Shown here one piece after another: positions 33,466 to 45,076 of a stretch of 64,000 nt of DNA (the stretch's first letter is position 1; each line of letters starts with the position of its first letter). Source of the stretch: Myrica gale (lineage: Eukaryota > Streptophyta > Magnoliopsida > Fagales > Myricaceae); contig OZ005606.1 of the NCBI GenBank assembly GCA_963930655.1, positions 10,632,501-10,696,500 on the forward strand, given 5' to 3'. The notes under the pieces were generated by a model. That model searched no databases and had not been told where the DNA came from. It saw only the letters and a program-made list of their open reading frames with translations. A program made the position numbers and the translations under genes.

Positions 33466-36400
33466 CCAGTGAAGCAGAGGAGTTGACTGTTAAAGAGAGA
33501 GAAGAAATCTTCATTCAGCGGTCTTTGACTTAAACATGATGATGCTTCCACAGTGATAATAAGGATAGCTGCATCTAAAGGTTCAAAGCCAGCTGTGAAA
33601 AGAATATATCTGTAACTTGTGATCTCTATAACAGTTTGAAGAACACGAAGAAATGCTTGAGGATTCTTCAAAAAAGACAAAAAAAAAAAGAGTCTCGGTT
33701 CAAGAAAGCAAATAAGGGCAAAGAGAATAATGGTGCTATGATAATAAAAATGCTGGCATCAAGACCTTTTTTTATTGATACATCACATAATGATGTTCCG
33801 ACCTCATTAACACTGTCAACTGAGATTAACCAGGACTTCTTGTAAATAGCAAGAGATCGAATAGGAAACAAAATGAGCAACTTGCCTGCCAACAGAACTC
33901 AGCCCCACAAAAATAGGCGGTGTTGGCACACTCTTTAGAAAAGTTTGCAAACAAGATGAGCTGAGCATAGTTCATCTCTCCTCTGCAGATGCCCTGAAGA
34001 AAAAAGTGCAGAGCTTTCACAGCACTTCTTACATGAAAACTGCCATTCCATAGGCAGAAACCAAAAGCCACAAACCCGGGCAGTTGATGGCCAGTAATCT
34101 GCGTAGAAAAATAAATATGGCCATGAAATTAGAGGAACATAAATTGAAGAACAAAAGATTCTTTCATCATAAGGCACAAAATTTTCAGATCTAGAAAGAA
34201 CAAGGACAACCTTAGAGCCTTATGGCATACGACTTTGCTATTTTGCATTTTTAGTCTGGGGCCAAATTTACATCCAATCTGCCCCTACTTAGTTTTTTTT
34301 TCTGTCAACTGAGAAATAAGTTTAAAAAAAATTTAATCGTGAAAGATAAGTATACCGGGGTATACAACAACTTCTTTGCTGAATCCATACCTGTTATTCA
34401 AATTCAGTGAAAAAAGTGAATATTGGCATTAGACTATAGGCAAAGGAACGAATTTGTCATGATGATTAAGAAATCTTGTTGAACAAGGATGCTGTTCAAA
34501 CCAACTCATCAATGAAGAGTTAACTAGTAGTAATCATCACTATTGCACCATCAACGAAGCAAAAATTTCCTCATCACTCTGACTTATATTTTCTTGAGAA
34601 AAATATATTTGAATTTAAAGGTGTTAACAACGAAACCAAAAAAGGAAAAACCCTCAGAACTTAAAGGTGTTAACCTTCTAATATCAAACTTCCTCCAGTT
34701 ATACAAGACATTATAGGTCAGCATGATTGGATATAAAAGTAATAAGGCTTGCTAAGTTCAACTAATGCTTGAGAAGAAGAATCATACAGAGACATGGTTG
34801 TCCTGTGTTCCAAAATAGGAGAATTCCTATCGCTGCTGCCAGTTTCTATTCTATTTCTTTTATACATACATTCATGCATATATGTATACATGTAAATCTA
34901 TATCTCTATCAACACCAGACACGCATGCACAGGAACACACACACGCATATATGTATTGTGTATGAAGCTCCTGACTTACAATACTAGGGGGGATGGAGGT
35001 GGGCCTATCATGCCATGTGGGAAGACCTGTCACTGGATCCTGAATTCAAGAAAGAAGCACCAGGATAAGTTTAAGCAGAAAACCAGAGAAGCCTCGTAGA
35101 TCTGGACAGCATCCCAAGTGTACAGCATGGCACTTTTGCTTTCTTTTTGTTTCTTCTCTTTCTATCTCTCTTAATTACTGCTACATTTTCATTTCATGAG
35201 TACCATATCCACAAAATTTTTGTTTTCTGAATAACTGAGTTATAGCTATAAAATGTATCTTAGTGTACAAGGAATCTTGAGTAGACAACACCTACTGTGA
35301 AAGGGACAGGGCTAAGATTCAAATCATCATATCTCACTGATCCCCACGACTCAGTGAACAGAGGCCACATCCAATGCATCACATCTTTCCAACATACCTA
35401 CATGCATAGAGGTAGATCAGAAATTCACATAGAAGCTGTGGATATATCTTGATAAAATCATTTAAAGTTGTATTATTCCTGAATTTCTACTGACAAGTAT
35501 GAGTATCTTCATAATGGGAGCTTCCTGGAGATATCTATACAAAAGAGGAAGTTCTTTTCTGAACTGGCGCTCGAATGATGAAGGCGCACTGCACAGTAAA
35601 TCTATAAAAGACTAATGCCACCATTTGTTGGAACATTTAAGTCCAAAAACCGAGAAACATGCACAATATTATTTGTGTGATGATTTTTTTATTTTACAAA
35701 AGCAAGAGACTAATCAATTGCATGGTCCTCTTCTAATCACAGACATATTGTCGGCAGCTAAATTTAATGGCCGGAACTGCATTGATAAAACTTCATGACG
35801 TGCAAGCAAGCCTTCTAGAACATCAGAAGTGGAGACCTGGATTCAAAAGATGATTTGACAAGCAACATTGGGCTTTTAAACAAGCCTTGAAGGGCCCAAT
35901 GACATGCCTGGGTTACAATTCAAAAATGGACCTGGTTCCAAACCCGCAGCTGCAGATTTTCCAGCAAAAAGTATGTTCATAGGGGTCCCACAAGTTCCTG
36001 GTACATTCTAGAACTAGAAATGCATGTGACAGAACAAATTATAGAGTAGTTGCAAACTACTGAAGGCTATTCAGTTGTCAAGTCACATGCATCACATGGA
36101 ACCAACCTACTTGAATTGGGAGCACACAACATGCAACCAACAGAAAACCATCACAAATAGCCATGTGAGTATGCATCCAAATGGGTTCTAGTCTTGAGAG
36201 CACATCTTTTAAGTGAACCAATTGTGTAGGAGATCATCTTGTAACTCAGCCCTCCCAGAACCCCATTTAATTTAGAACAACCCTAGGTAATGACCTCCTT
36301 TGGACAAGTAACATCCAAGATTTTGCTATTCATAACAGGAAAACTTCTGTTTCTTCTGCAACACCAAAATGGAGTAACATCTAAGGTTTTGATCATGAGA

Positions 36401-38485
36401 GAGACTCCTGTTGTATCGACTATAAGGAACAAGTTTGAGGCTAGCCAGCCACAGTAGCAGACACATTACTACATTGTGTTCAATTGCTTAAAAAGAAGAT
36501 GAAATTCTTGCCTATATGGGACTACATAAGGAGCAGCAACTATGCAACAGACACGACACACTTCTGCAAGGCTCCACCCTTCCTGCATCATCAAGAAAAG
36601 GAGGTCTTTTATGCATTAATCACTTTTGAGATTCATTTCTCAGATCAACAAGCCTTTCATGGATGTGTCTGTATGGGTGAATGTACATAACAGGAGGAGA
36701 TTTCTCTCTCTGTCTTCTATAGAAAAATATTCACACGTCTGCACTCACACATATACAAATGTAAAGAGAAAGAAAGAAATAGAGAAAGGCCTATATTTGT
36801 TATCTTACAGCAACCCATATTCAAGTATTGTGTGCCACTCAGAGGAAACAAAAAAATATTTTTCTGACATCTCTCATGACCTATCACACCCAACCTACCC
36901 CACGAACATTGATACCATGATGGCTAAAAGGACTCTGTCTGCAGTCTTGACTACCAACTAAGAAGGGAAGATAATTACGCTGTCTTTTCTTTCAATGAAT
37001 AATTCTGCTAGTGTTTTTTCTTTCAAAGAATATCACTTTTCTGCAAGTAATCCCACACATTTCCACGGTAAAGTGTTTTACATTCTTTCCAGATCTGTCC
37101 TGATTAAATGCTGCCACTGACAGGATGATATCCCAATCAACACCAAAATGTAAATGTTCATCTACCATTCTGCAACTTTTTTCTGAAACACCAATTAAAA
37201 GATACCAATGCGAAGAAATTGATCACAACAAAATCACCCTCCAAGATGGGGCCACATCCGAATATCCTTTGAACTAGAGAAGAGCATTCACGTCTATGTT
37301 CTCTTGTAACCATTCTTTTCTGCACCGAAAAGGATGACTCCAGCGAGGCTGATTCTAATAAGAAAACAGGACCCGCTAAATCTTTGGCAAAAGCATGGAA
37401 ATGTAAGCTTGTCAATTGCTGTAGAGACAACCAGTTTAGCCAGAGGCAATTTAACAATGTATATAAATAAGAAGGTGACCGAAGGTAGCTATCCAAACCT
37501 GTAGTAGTCTCATTATTTTGATCAGCAAAAAGAACAGGTTGCGATGAAATTGGATAATAAGTAACATGTTTCTCTGCCAAGTGATGGCCTAAGTTCTGCA
37601 ACGAAGGAATCATGACATCAACAGGCTCTGCTCAAAATTATCCAGTAGACTTTCAGAAAAGGCATGACACAATTTTAAATTATATGAACTCTTTGCAAAT
37701 AGTTTTATGTCAATTTACTCAACGGTCACTTTTTCCTCCAGTGAAGATAACCACAAAAACTCATATAATTTAAAAGCTATATTGGCATTGAAGAACACTA
37801 CAGGACACTTACAAGGAAAAAAACCCAAACTACAGAGGCAGTCATCATTCTGTGGCTATAACAAAGCTTTTAAAATTAACATTCAAGTTTTATGCAACCA
37901 AAGGGCAGGCTAGAATCCCCACGGCGTAACAAAAGATGCATGTAAGACCAACCCAGTGGGAGAAAGCACAAGTAAAGGCTGATCTTCTTAGCTCAATTAC
38001 AGAGTTCACATTTTAGTGGGATTTCTTGTTTGTTGTTCATTTGTTAGTGATGTAGCTTGTTATTTTGATTACTTTTTTTTTTTTAATCTCAAGCTGCATA
38101 TCGGGATTAGTATTAGAGGTTGATTACAAGATACAGCTTTTTGGGTTGCCTTCATGTCTTCTATTCTCATCTTTAATTATTGATAGAATTAACTCAATTT
38201 CGAAAACAAAGATCCAAAGGGATTGGGTGGGAAATAATGAAAGAAAAACTTCCCTAGAAGTACCTTAACATACTTTCTGTGTTTCATTTGACATTTCTTT
38301 CCAATTCTAGCACCAAATCATATACTGGTCAGAAATAACCTCAGCAATATGGTTATGCCATTAGAAATTACTAAATTAGAAGTTTAAAACTTCAAAAGCA
38401 ATTCAGCACAAACCTCTTGTGCTGAATGAGTTATTAGGCTGACACTGTATCGTCTCTGGTCACAAGCAAAAGCTGCAGCAATGGC
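33466..38485 (-). pseudogene. UDP-glycosyltransferase (UGT80/sterol-glucosyltransferase-like) copy 2, lacking exon 1
   Basis: Minus-strand exons: E2 38414-38485, E3 37499-37595 (HHLAEKHVTYYPISSQPV), E4 37206-37354 (QKRMVTREHRREC, GDFVVINFFAL), E5 36512-36582, E6 35507-35588, E7 35296-35397 (VCWKDVMHWMWPLF), E8 about 35000-35055 (DPVTGLPTWHDRP), E9 about 33886-34098 (YWPSTARVCGFWFLPMEWQF), E10 33466 to about 33670 (NPQAFLRVLQTVIEITSYRY, FTAGFEPLDAAI). E2-E7 phases agree. Lesions: E6 donor is AT instead of GT, E8 has one extra C, E9 has a frameshift near SAHLVC. Exon 1 is missing, since homology to copy 1 ends near 38618, and the C-terminal donor-sugar loop was not found. Family members glucosylate sterols or related lipids; this copy is unlikely to. 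Confidence 0.75.
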
Positions 38486-38618
38486 CTGTAGAGTGAGGAA
38501 GGGAAGGAGACATATTGGAACTGTTAGAAACAGCATTGTCTCATCAATATCCACATGCATTGCAAATAGAAACCAATCTACATGCATAGCCAAAAGCAGA
38601 ACCTCATTCTCTGAACTG
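35130..38618. repeat. segmental duplication partner of 4640-8410
   Basis: About 3.5 kb runs in parallel with 4640-8410 in the same orientation, covering GT introns and exons 2-7, with few gaps. The main differences are the MITE at 5373-5753 (only in the first copy) and about 145 extra bases at 36057-36205 (only in the second). Confidence 0.85.
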
Positions 38619-39115
38619 CTGCACTCTTTTTGTGGTTGCTGTTTTTTATAGTAGTTTGATAATCTTAGAAAGAAACAGGCAAAATCTGGCTTCAGCTAAC
38701 ACACATTTCTCCTTGCTTACTCACATGATAGTAATGTACTAATATTCATTGTGTAAGTATTTGGCTTTTTAATGTGTAAATGTGGATGACCTTTTTTAAA
38801 AAAAAAATTACAAACTTTCGCATTGCATGATTTAGAGAATTTATCTTCGCTCTTGCTTGTTTACGTACCGTACCTTATTCATTGCATTTGTTTTATTTGC
38901 ACAATATTGTCCAATGTCGTTTGTGAGGGTAGTGTTACAACCTGCGGAGTATCAAGAGACAGATCCCCCCTACACTGCGACAGTCGCCGCCATCACTGAT
39001 CAGAAAGGTGGGTGTGTCTTATACCATATGGAATTTCCAGAAGTGATCATAACTATTGAAAATTTCCACCACTAATTTGTGATGCATGATTCAAAGATAA
39101 TCTTTTTTTACGCAG
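38619..39115. other. spacer before the Myb/SANT-like pseudogene
   Basis: AT-rich with no match to the array. A possible short exon (38930-39006, followed by GTGGGT) lies ahead of the acceptor TTTTTACGCAG at 39115, but its product is not recognised. Confidence 0.35.
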
Positions 39116-40111
39116 ATGAGTACTGATGACAAATGGGATGATTCACTTGAGCAAACGTTCCTTCATCTCCTACTCCAGGGAATCAATGAAACTCGCATTG
39201 AGTCTGGCTCTGTGCATGCCACTCAATGGCCTATTATAGCGACACAACTCCAGCAAGTTACTGACAAACAAAATTCTATCTAGCAGTGCAAATATAAGTA
39301 CAAGCGAATGAAGGGGCAGTACCAAGAGTTCTATGACCTGATACATCATGAGACAAGTTTCGGCTGGAATTCGGTATCGAACACCATAACTAGCTCGGTG
39401 TAACAGTGGCATTCCTATCTTTTGGTGAGTAATAATGCATATCATGTTTGTAGTTTTTTACCATAACTTTTTTTCTATATAAATTGGCTTATGTCAATTT
39501 CTTACTTATGTAGGCCCACCCCAATACAAAGCCATTTTAAAGGAAAAGTCTTGCCAACTACGAAATAATGGGGCTTGTGTTCGTAGGACAACCACCAAGG
39601 GCTTGATGGGTCATTTGTGTACTAAAAGTCCTCCGAACACCGATGACGAGCGTGAATTGGACAACACCTTGAACAATCTAAATATCGGTGTCACTCCACT
39701 AGTTGTGCCCACGCAAATGGAGAATGTGATGGGCCAGCACATAACACAACCTTGCTCCACTAGCACGTGGTTGGGGAAACGTGCAAGCAATGGATCTTCC
39801 AGCGTGATGCTCGGGAAACCCAGACTCCCCTACATTGCTTCGCCAATGCTGCACATAGACGGAATGAAATTCTCGTTGATTGGGTCACCACCCAGAATCC
39901 ACCAGAAGATGGTTGTGTTGGAGAGTCTGCAGGTAAATTCTTGGCTAACCCATATAGTCAATTCGGCATGCTTAGAAGTGTTATGTGCGATGGTGAGCGT
40001 AAGCAATTCCTAAAGGGGTGCAAGGCTCTTCGGTGTGAGTATGAGGAAAGGTTGTTTTTGCTAATGGATGATGATGAGAGGAGATTGTGGTTTGAAGAGC
40101 TTGATGGTTGA
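39116..40111 (+). pseudogene. Myb/SANT-like (LIMYB or transposon-associated type) gene relic
   Basis: From the ATG at 39116 the frame gives a Myb/SANT-like trihelix pattern: LEQTFLHLLLQGI, HATQWPIIATQL, QCKYKYKRMKGQYQEFYDL and FGWNSVSNTIT. In-frame TAG and TAA interrupt it. A donor (TTG|GTGAGT, 39424) and an acceptor (TTATGTAG, 39514) bound a short intron. The next exon has ANYEIMGLVFV and, after a shift, SPPNTDDERELDNTL. A later frame (to 40111) carries SQFGMLRSVMCDGERKQFLK and LLMDDDERRLWFEEL, which I cannot assign. Such proteins occur both as LIMYB-like nuclear factors and as the DNA-binding partner of PIF/Harbinger transposases. Dead as it stands. Confidence 0.6.
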
Positions 40112-41696
40112 TTGGTCATTGTGCTTCATGTGAGATACACTTGACTAGTTTATGTTTATTTGGTTTTATGTAGAAACTGATTAGACTTGCTAGTTTCCAT
40201 TTTATCTTTGTTCAAAGGGAATATGGGTGCAAGTAGTGCCTCTTCTTCCCAAATTTCCAATTGTTATGTTTGTCCTTTATTTTAGAGTCAGTGTTTCAGG
40301 AAACTAGCATATTGTCCATGGTTACGTACCTTTCTCTCCCCAAATTAAGAAAAACAAAAAAACTAGCGGCAATTTAATTGTTCATTTAGCCTGAAAGAAA
40401 GAGGACTTTATACCCATCAGTTTCTAAAATCATGCCTAGCCCTTACAGGTCAGGAATGACTTGTTGTACTGCTATTTAGATTTTACTCTATGTGCTCAAC
40501 AAAGTGAGGAATTTGAAGGAAACTTTATTGTTTTAAATTGTTCAGGTACCTAGTCATAGATGTTGCTTTGCACAAGTCAAATGCAAAATACAGATATGAC
40601 AAGAATATACATTGAATTCAATCTAGTGTGTCTCAGTTATTACTACAAACATATGGTGTGCTTTGCCATGTGGGGGGAATGACAAACCATTAGAAAAGTA
40701 ATTGATTCCTAAATACATTTTGTGGCAAAATCACAACATATTCTTCTAATTCCAGAGGTGAAAATAATTCATATTCTCATTGTTACATTTTCACCATCTT
40801 GGTAAAACCATCCTTCCACTTATGAACCATCATATGCTCGCCCCTCCAAAGCTACAATACCTATTTATCAGCTTTGACCATAATATAATGGACATCTATA
40901 CATATATATAATAATAATAATATATGAAAATTTTCGTATTGGGTCTACAAAGTAGTTAGGCATACAAAATACTTCATTTGCAAACGTAGAGGCACATGCA
41001 GTAGGAAAATTTGAGTTGTGCGTCAAGGAATAAAAGTCTTTCCACATACTACTAATAGCGAAGGACACATTTTCTCTTCTAGCTTTTTGAGTTTGAAACG
41101 GTGTGCAGGTCACCTGCTTTTGACAATTGAATTCCAAATTTTCTGCACTGAAGAAGTGGCTTTGGCTGCAACTGTGAAAACTCAAAGTAAGCAAGAACAG
41201 AGAACGGGAGAGAAGTCGAGAGAGAGAGAAAGTGGTTGAATAAAACTTCTCGTATATTCAGTAAGTGATTGCATTACATCTAGTCTCTTTATATAGACTG
41301 AATGTACAACCGAATGGCTAACAGCTTTACAACTGGCATAACAACTTCACTAATTGATCGTAACTCCTTGTAATAACAGAGTAAAGATTATTTACATAAC
41401 AGAGAAATAAAAACCATTGTATATAGTTTAATAGCAACCATAGATCCGACTCCAGTAGAGTCAGGAATACCTATATGATACACCGAACTCTAACGGAGGA
41501 TGTGATCTTAGGTGAGTAAATGTGGGTAGTCTGTGAAGTATTTATACATGGCTTGCACTGAATCTACCTTGGTAAAACAAGGAGTTGTGAAGGATTTATC
41601 CATGAGATTTTGTTGTCGTTAGATAGAGCATGAACCACGAGACAACTTTGGCTTAAAACAAGGAATTGCTTCCGAAGAAAACACGGGGGGAGCTTT
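40112..41696. other. AT-rich intergenic DNA
   Basis: No gene recognised. The stretch 41220-41500 (with CTCTTTATATAGACTGAATG) resembles retrotransposon LTR sequence, but no ends or domains could be defined. Confidence 0.35.
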
Positions 41697-42088
41697 AGGA
41701 GATGTTTGTTTTGTAAAAATTTGTAAGATTTTGATAGAATTGTGAATATTTATGTACATTGAAGTTTTATAAGTTTTTGTGTAAAAGTTGATGAAATTTT
41801 TTAAAGATATTAAATTTGTTTTGGAGTTTGTAAAAAGGTGTAGAGAGAGATGATTTTATGGATTGTTTAATAAAAAAATATTTGAGTTAGGTGAAAAAAT
41901 ATGGAGAGAGAAGATTTGTTATAATTTTTTTTGAAAATATATTGTAGTTTATGTGAAAAGTTGTTGGAAATTGTGTAAAAAATATTGGTTTTGTGTATGA
42001 ATTTTTTGAGATTTTGGATGTTGGTTTGTAAATTCTGTTGAATACATTTGTATTCTAAAATACTTTTGCAAACGAACATGTCCTTAAT
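41697..42088. mobile_element. Tourist-like MITE
   Basis: About 390 bp, AT-rich, non-coding. Ends are inverted: GGAGATGTTTGTTTTGTAAAA at the left and the complement of GGACATGTTCGTTTGCAAAA at the right. TTA flanks each end, in keeping with the 3-bp TTA target duplication of PIF/Harbinger MITEs, though this is a weak test in AT-rich DNA. Relatives lie at 5373, 29583 and around 54425. Confidence 0.6.
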
Positions 42089-42205
42089 AAAAATAACTAA
42101 CTTGAAAAACAAACAAAAAAATAGAAAAAATATTTCCAAAAAAAACACAAATCTGCAGGTCGTGAGAATTTTGGTTGAATATGCGTTGAACCCATGTGCT
42201 GGACC

Positions 42206-44517
42206 TAGGGGTGGGATTTTTGTCCGCCGGTATCCGGAATTCCGGTACCGGCACCGTTCCGAGATCCGGCCACCGTATACCGGCCGGAACCGGATCCTGA
42301 ACCGGTATAGGTTTTTAGGAAATACCGGTACCGGAACCGGTATCGGTAATTCCACCGGTACTGGGCGAAATGCCGGTACCGGTTTTTTTATTTTTTATTC
42401 TTTAAAAAATTACAAAACGCACAGCTTTGGACTTGGCCAAAACTGTGCATTTTGGAAAAGGGTTTTCAAAACCCTTTTAAAGCACGATCCGCCCCCCGAT
42501 GGTCGATACCCATTGTCATTTGCCCCCCATTTCTCGCCCTTGCCCCTCTCCTCAGTCCTCTCAGATCTGCTGACTGCCGCAACACCGCTCCAGTACCTCC
42601 GATCTTCAGCTCTGACTCTCTCGTTTCTCAAGCGCTCTCTCTTTGTCTCTCTGATTTTCGAGCTCTCTCTCACGGTCTCACTCTGATTTTCGAGCTCTCT
42701 CTCACGGTCTCTCTGATTTTTGAGCTCTCTCTCACGGTCGCCCGTCGCCGCCGTCTCTCGCCTTCGAGTTTGAAGGCCGCTGGCCTCCTCTCATTTTCAG
42801 CCGAATCTCTCTCTCTCTCGCTCTCTCTCACGGATCACAGTCAGTCAGTCACTGAGTCATTTTTTTCATATTGCTTCTTTTTTTTTTTGTTCAATTTCAT
42901 TTTCGTATCATTATAATTTATTCATTTTATTCATTCTAATTTATCAGTTGTTCAATAACCATTTTTTCATTTTGTTATCTGTTAATACAAAAAAAATTTC
43001 TTTGCAGGTTATTACAAAGGTTGTGCCGTGTGGTTACTGGTTAGTGCACACTGCCATTAAGGTAAAATAAATTCACTAATTTTTCACTTATTTAGTAGTT
43101 CATTAGTTAATTTAAAATTTTAGAATGTATATTAGGACCTAGGTTGTGAAACTGAGGAGGATGGGCTTGAATGATTGGAGGATTTGGTTGTTACTTGTTT
43201 GTTGTTTGTTTGGCAAAGTGGAAGGTTCTTTTCACTGTGATCATATGCGGTGTGAATTGGTCTATCTGCATTCTGCTTTAATTTGGGGTTTTCTATGAAA
43301 ATTATTTGGTTTGATTTTTGTCATATTTAGTGAATTTGTTGGATCAATTGCAAATTTATACGAATTTTCAAATTGATTTACATGATGTTGTGAAACTGAA
43401 TTTTGAATTTTGTGATATAGTGATGTTTTGATTAAATGACCAATATTTTATTTCATCAATTCAACTAGGGGTGGGCATTAGTAAGTTCGGATATTAGTAA
43501 ACATTTATGAAGCTGTTGTTTTAATAGAAGATAATAGTTTCATAGTTACATTTTAATGAAGTATTGATTGTTGGATTGGGATTCTTTCAACAATGGACAT
43601 AAATAATTTTGTTTTAGATTTTGAATTTTTTTTCATGATGAACATTGAACAATGGACATTAGACATGGTGATGTGCATATATTCATAATTTTCTTTATTT
43701 TGTGAAGGTATCAATTTGATATTGTGATGTTTCATTGTTTCGGAAAATAGGAAGTAATCAATCACGTGTTAGTGAGTTAGTGACCAATCATTTGTAGTTG
43801 GTCATTAAATATTATGGGCATAAATAAACAGGTCATACAAAACTAACACTATCATAACAATATGATAGTGATGTTTTGATTAAATGGCCAACATTTTATT
43901 CCATCAATTCAACTATTTAATTTGTAATATTTGTAGTTTATTTTAGAGGATGTAAATTTGTATTATTTGTAGACTTTACTTTATCTATATGTTTATTTGT
44001 AATTTGTAAATTTATTTGTTTGGTTTTATTGTATTTAGTATTTGGTTTTATGTGTAAATTTGTAATTTATAAATTTATTTGTATGATTGAATCATTCTTC
44101 TTAAGTTCTTTCATTAAGTATATGATTTTTTAAGTTAATTAAATTGAAATAACTATTATGTAATTTGTACATGTAAATTAGAATCTAGATAAATCAAATA
44201 TTGGATCCAACATCCATGATCCAACTATATAATTATATACCACATAGTAATAGATTATTATTTTGGATCCAACATCCAAATCTATCTTTAATTTGTAATA
44301 ATAACATAAGCTCAAATAATATGCAAGATAAAAATATGCAATTATAACTGAAGCCGAAATTAAAAGCCCAAAAATTTAAGATTTTGGGCCCAAATTTCAG
44401 CCCATTTAGATTGCCAGAATTCCGGCCACCGATTCCGGGATTGCCGGAATTCCGGCAGTTACCGGACCGGAACCGGATGCCAAAAATGGCATCCGGTACC
44501 TCCGTTACCCTCCCCTA
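42206..44517. mobile_element. non-autonomous hAT element, 2.3 kb
   Basis: A perfect 8-bp target duplication GCTGGACC (42198-42205 and 44518-44525) surrounds terminal TAGGGGTGGG and, at the right, CCTCCCCTA. Both ends are rich in CCGGTACCGGAACC-type subterminal repeats. The interior has a C/T-rich leader-like block (42480-42840) with a 30-bp unit (GATTTTCGAGCTCTCTCTCA) repeated about three times, then an intron-like stretch ending TTTCTTTGCAG (43008). No transposase domain was found, so it is probably a deletion derivative in which only the untranslated start of the gene remains. Confidence 0.85.
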
Positions 44518-44525
44518 GCTGGACC

Positions 44526-45076
44526 CTGGCATCTTGATGTCATTTGTATTAAATTGAGCTGAAGTGGGAACAAACGGAGAAAACTGTCGTTTATGCAAGA
44601 GGTCAGTGAGCTTGTAGCTAAGTTGACACCTCCTTCCAAACGGGAGGGTCTGATCTGGGGGTTAATCCCCAACCCCTTTCCCAAGTTACCTCGAAAAAAA
44701 ATGCAAGAATCCGAATATATTGCTCAACCCAAACGTGGGCTTTAGTTCTGGTCTGAGAAATAAAACCAATACCCAGTCCTGAAACGAGACGCCTGCCCGC
44801 ACCCGCATTCCAAACATGGCCTTCAATATGGCAGGAAATCCGCCCACCCGGCGCGTGGGAGAGGAGAATCCAATTTTGCACAAATTTGTAGCACCCTCTC
44901 GCTCTCTTCGGCTCAAATGTTTTCTCTTTATTTTCACGTGTTCGTAACGCGCGTATATGGTGGTACACTGATACTGACTGCCCATCGAACTGCCTGAGAC
45001 ATTACTTCTACTCACTCTCTCTCCCCCTACACGAGCCGATCCATTCTCCTCTCTCTCTCTCTCGCTCTGGGTCGGC
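44526..45076 (+). promoter_or_regulatory. upstream region of the TMEM87-like gene
   Basis: Non-coding DNA between the hAT element and the start codon. The last 80 bases are a CT-rich leader (CTCTCTCTCTCTCGCTCTGG) typical of plant 5' UTRs. No clear TATA box was picked out. Confidence 0.4.

Noticed and set aside
42048-42916. Overlapping open frames of 150-210 codons on both strands
   Set aside because: They fall inside the hAT element, are driven by GGTACCGG and CTCTCT repeats and encode repetitive peptides without domain character.
44990-45068. CT repeat as a microsatellite of interest
   Set aside because: CT-rich leaders are normal for plant 5' UTRs and this one precedes the start codon of the TMEM87-like gene.
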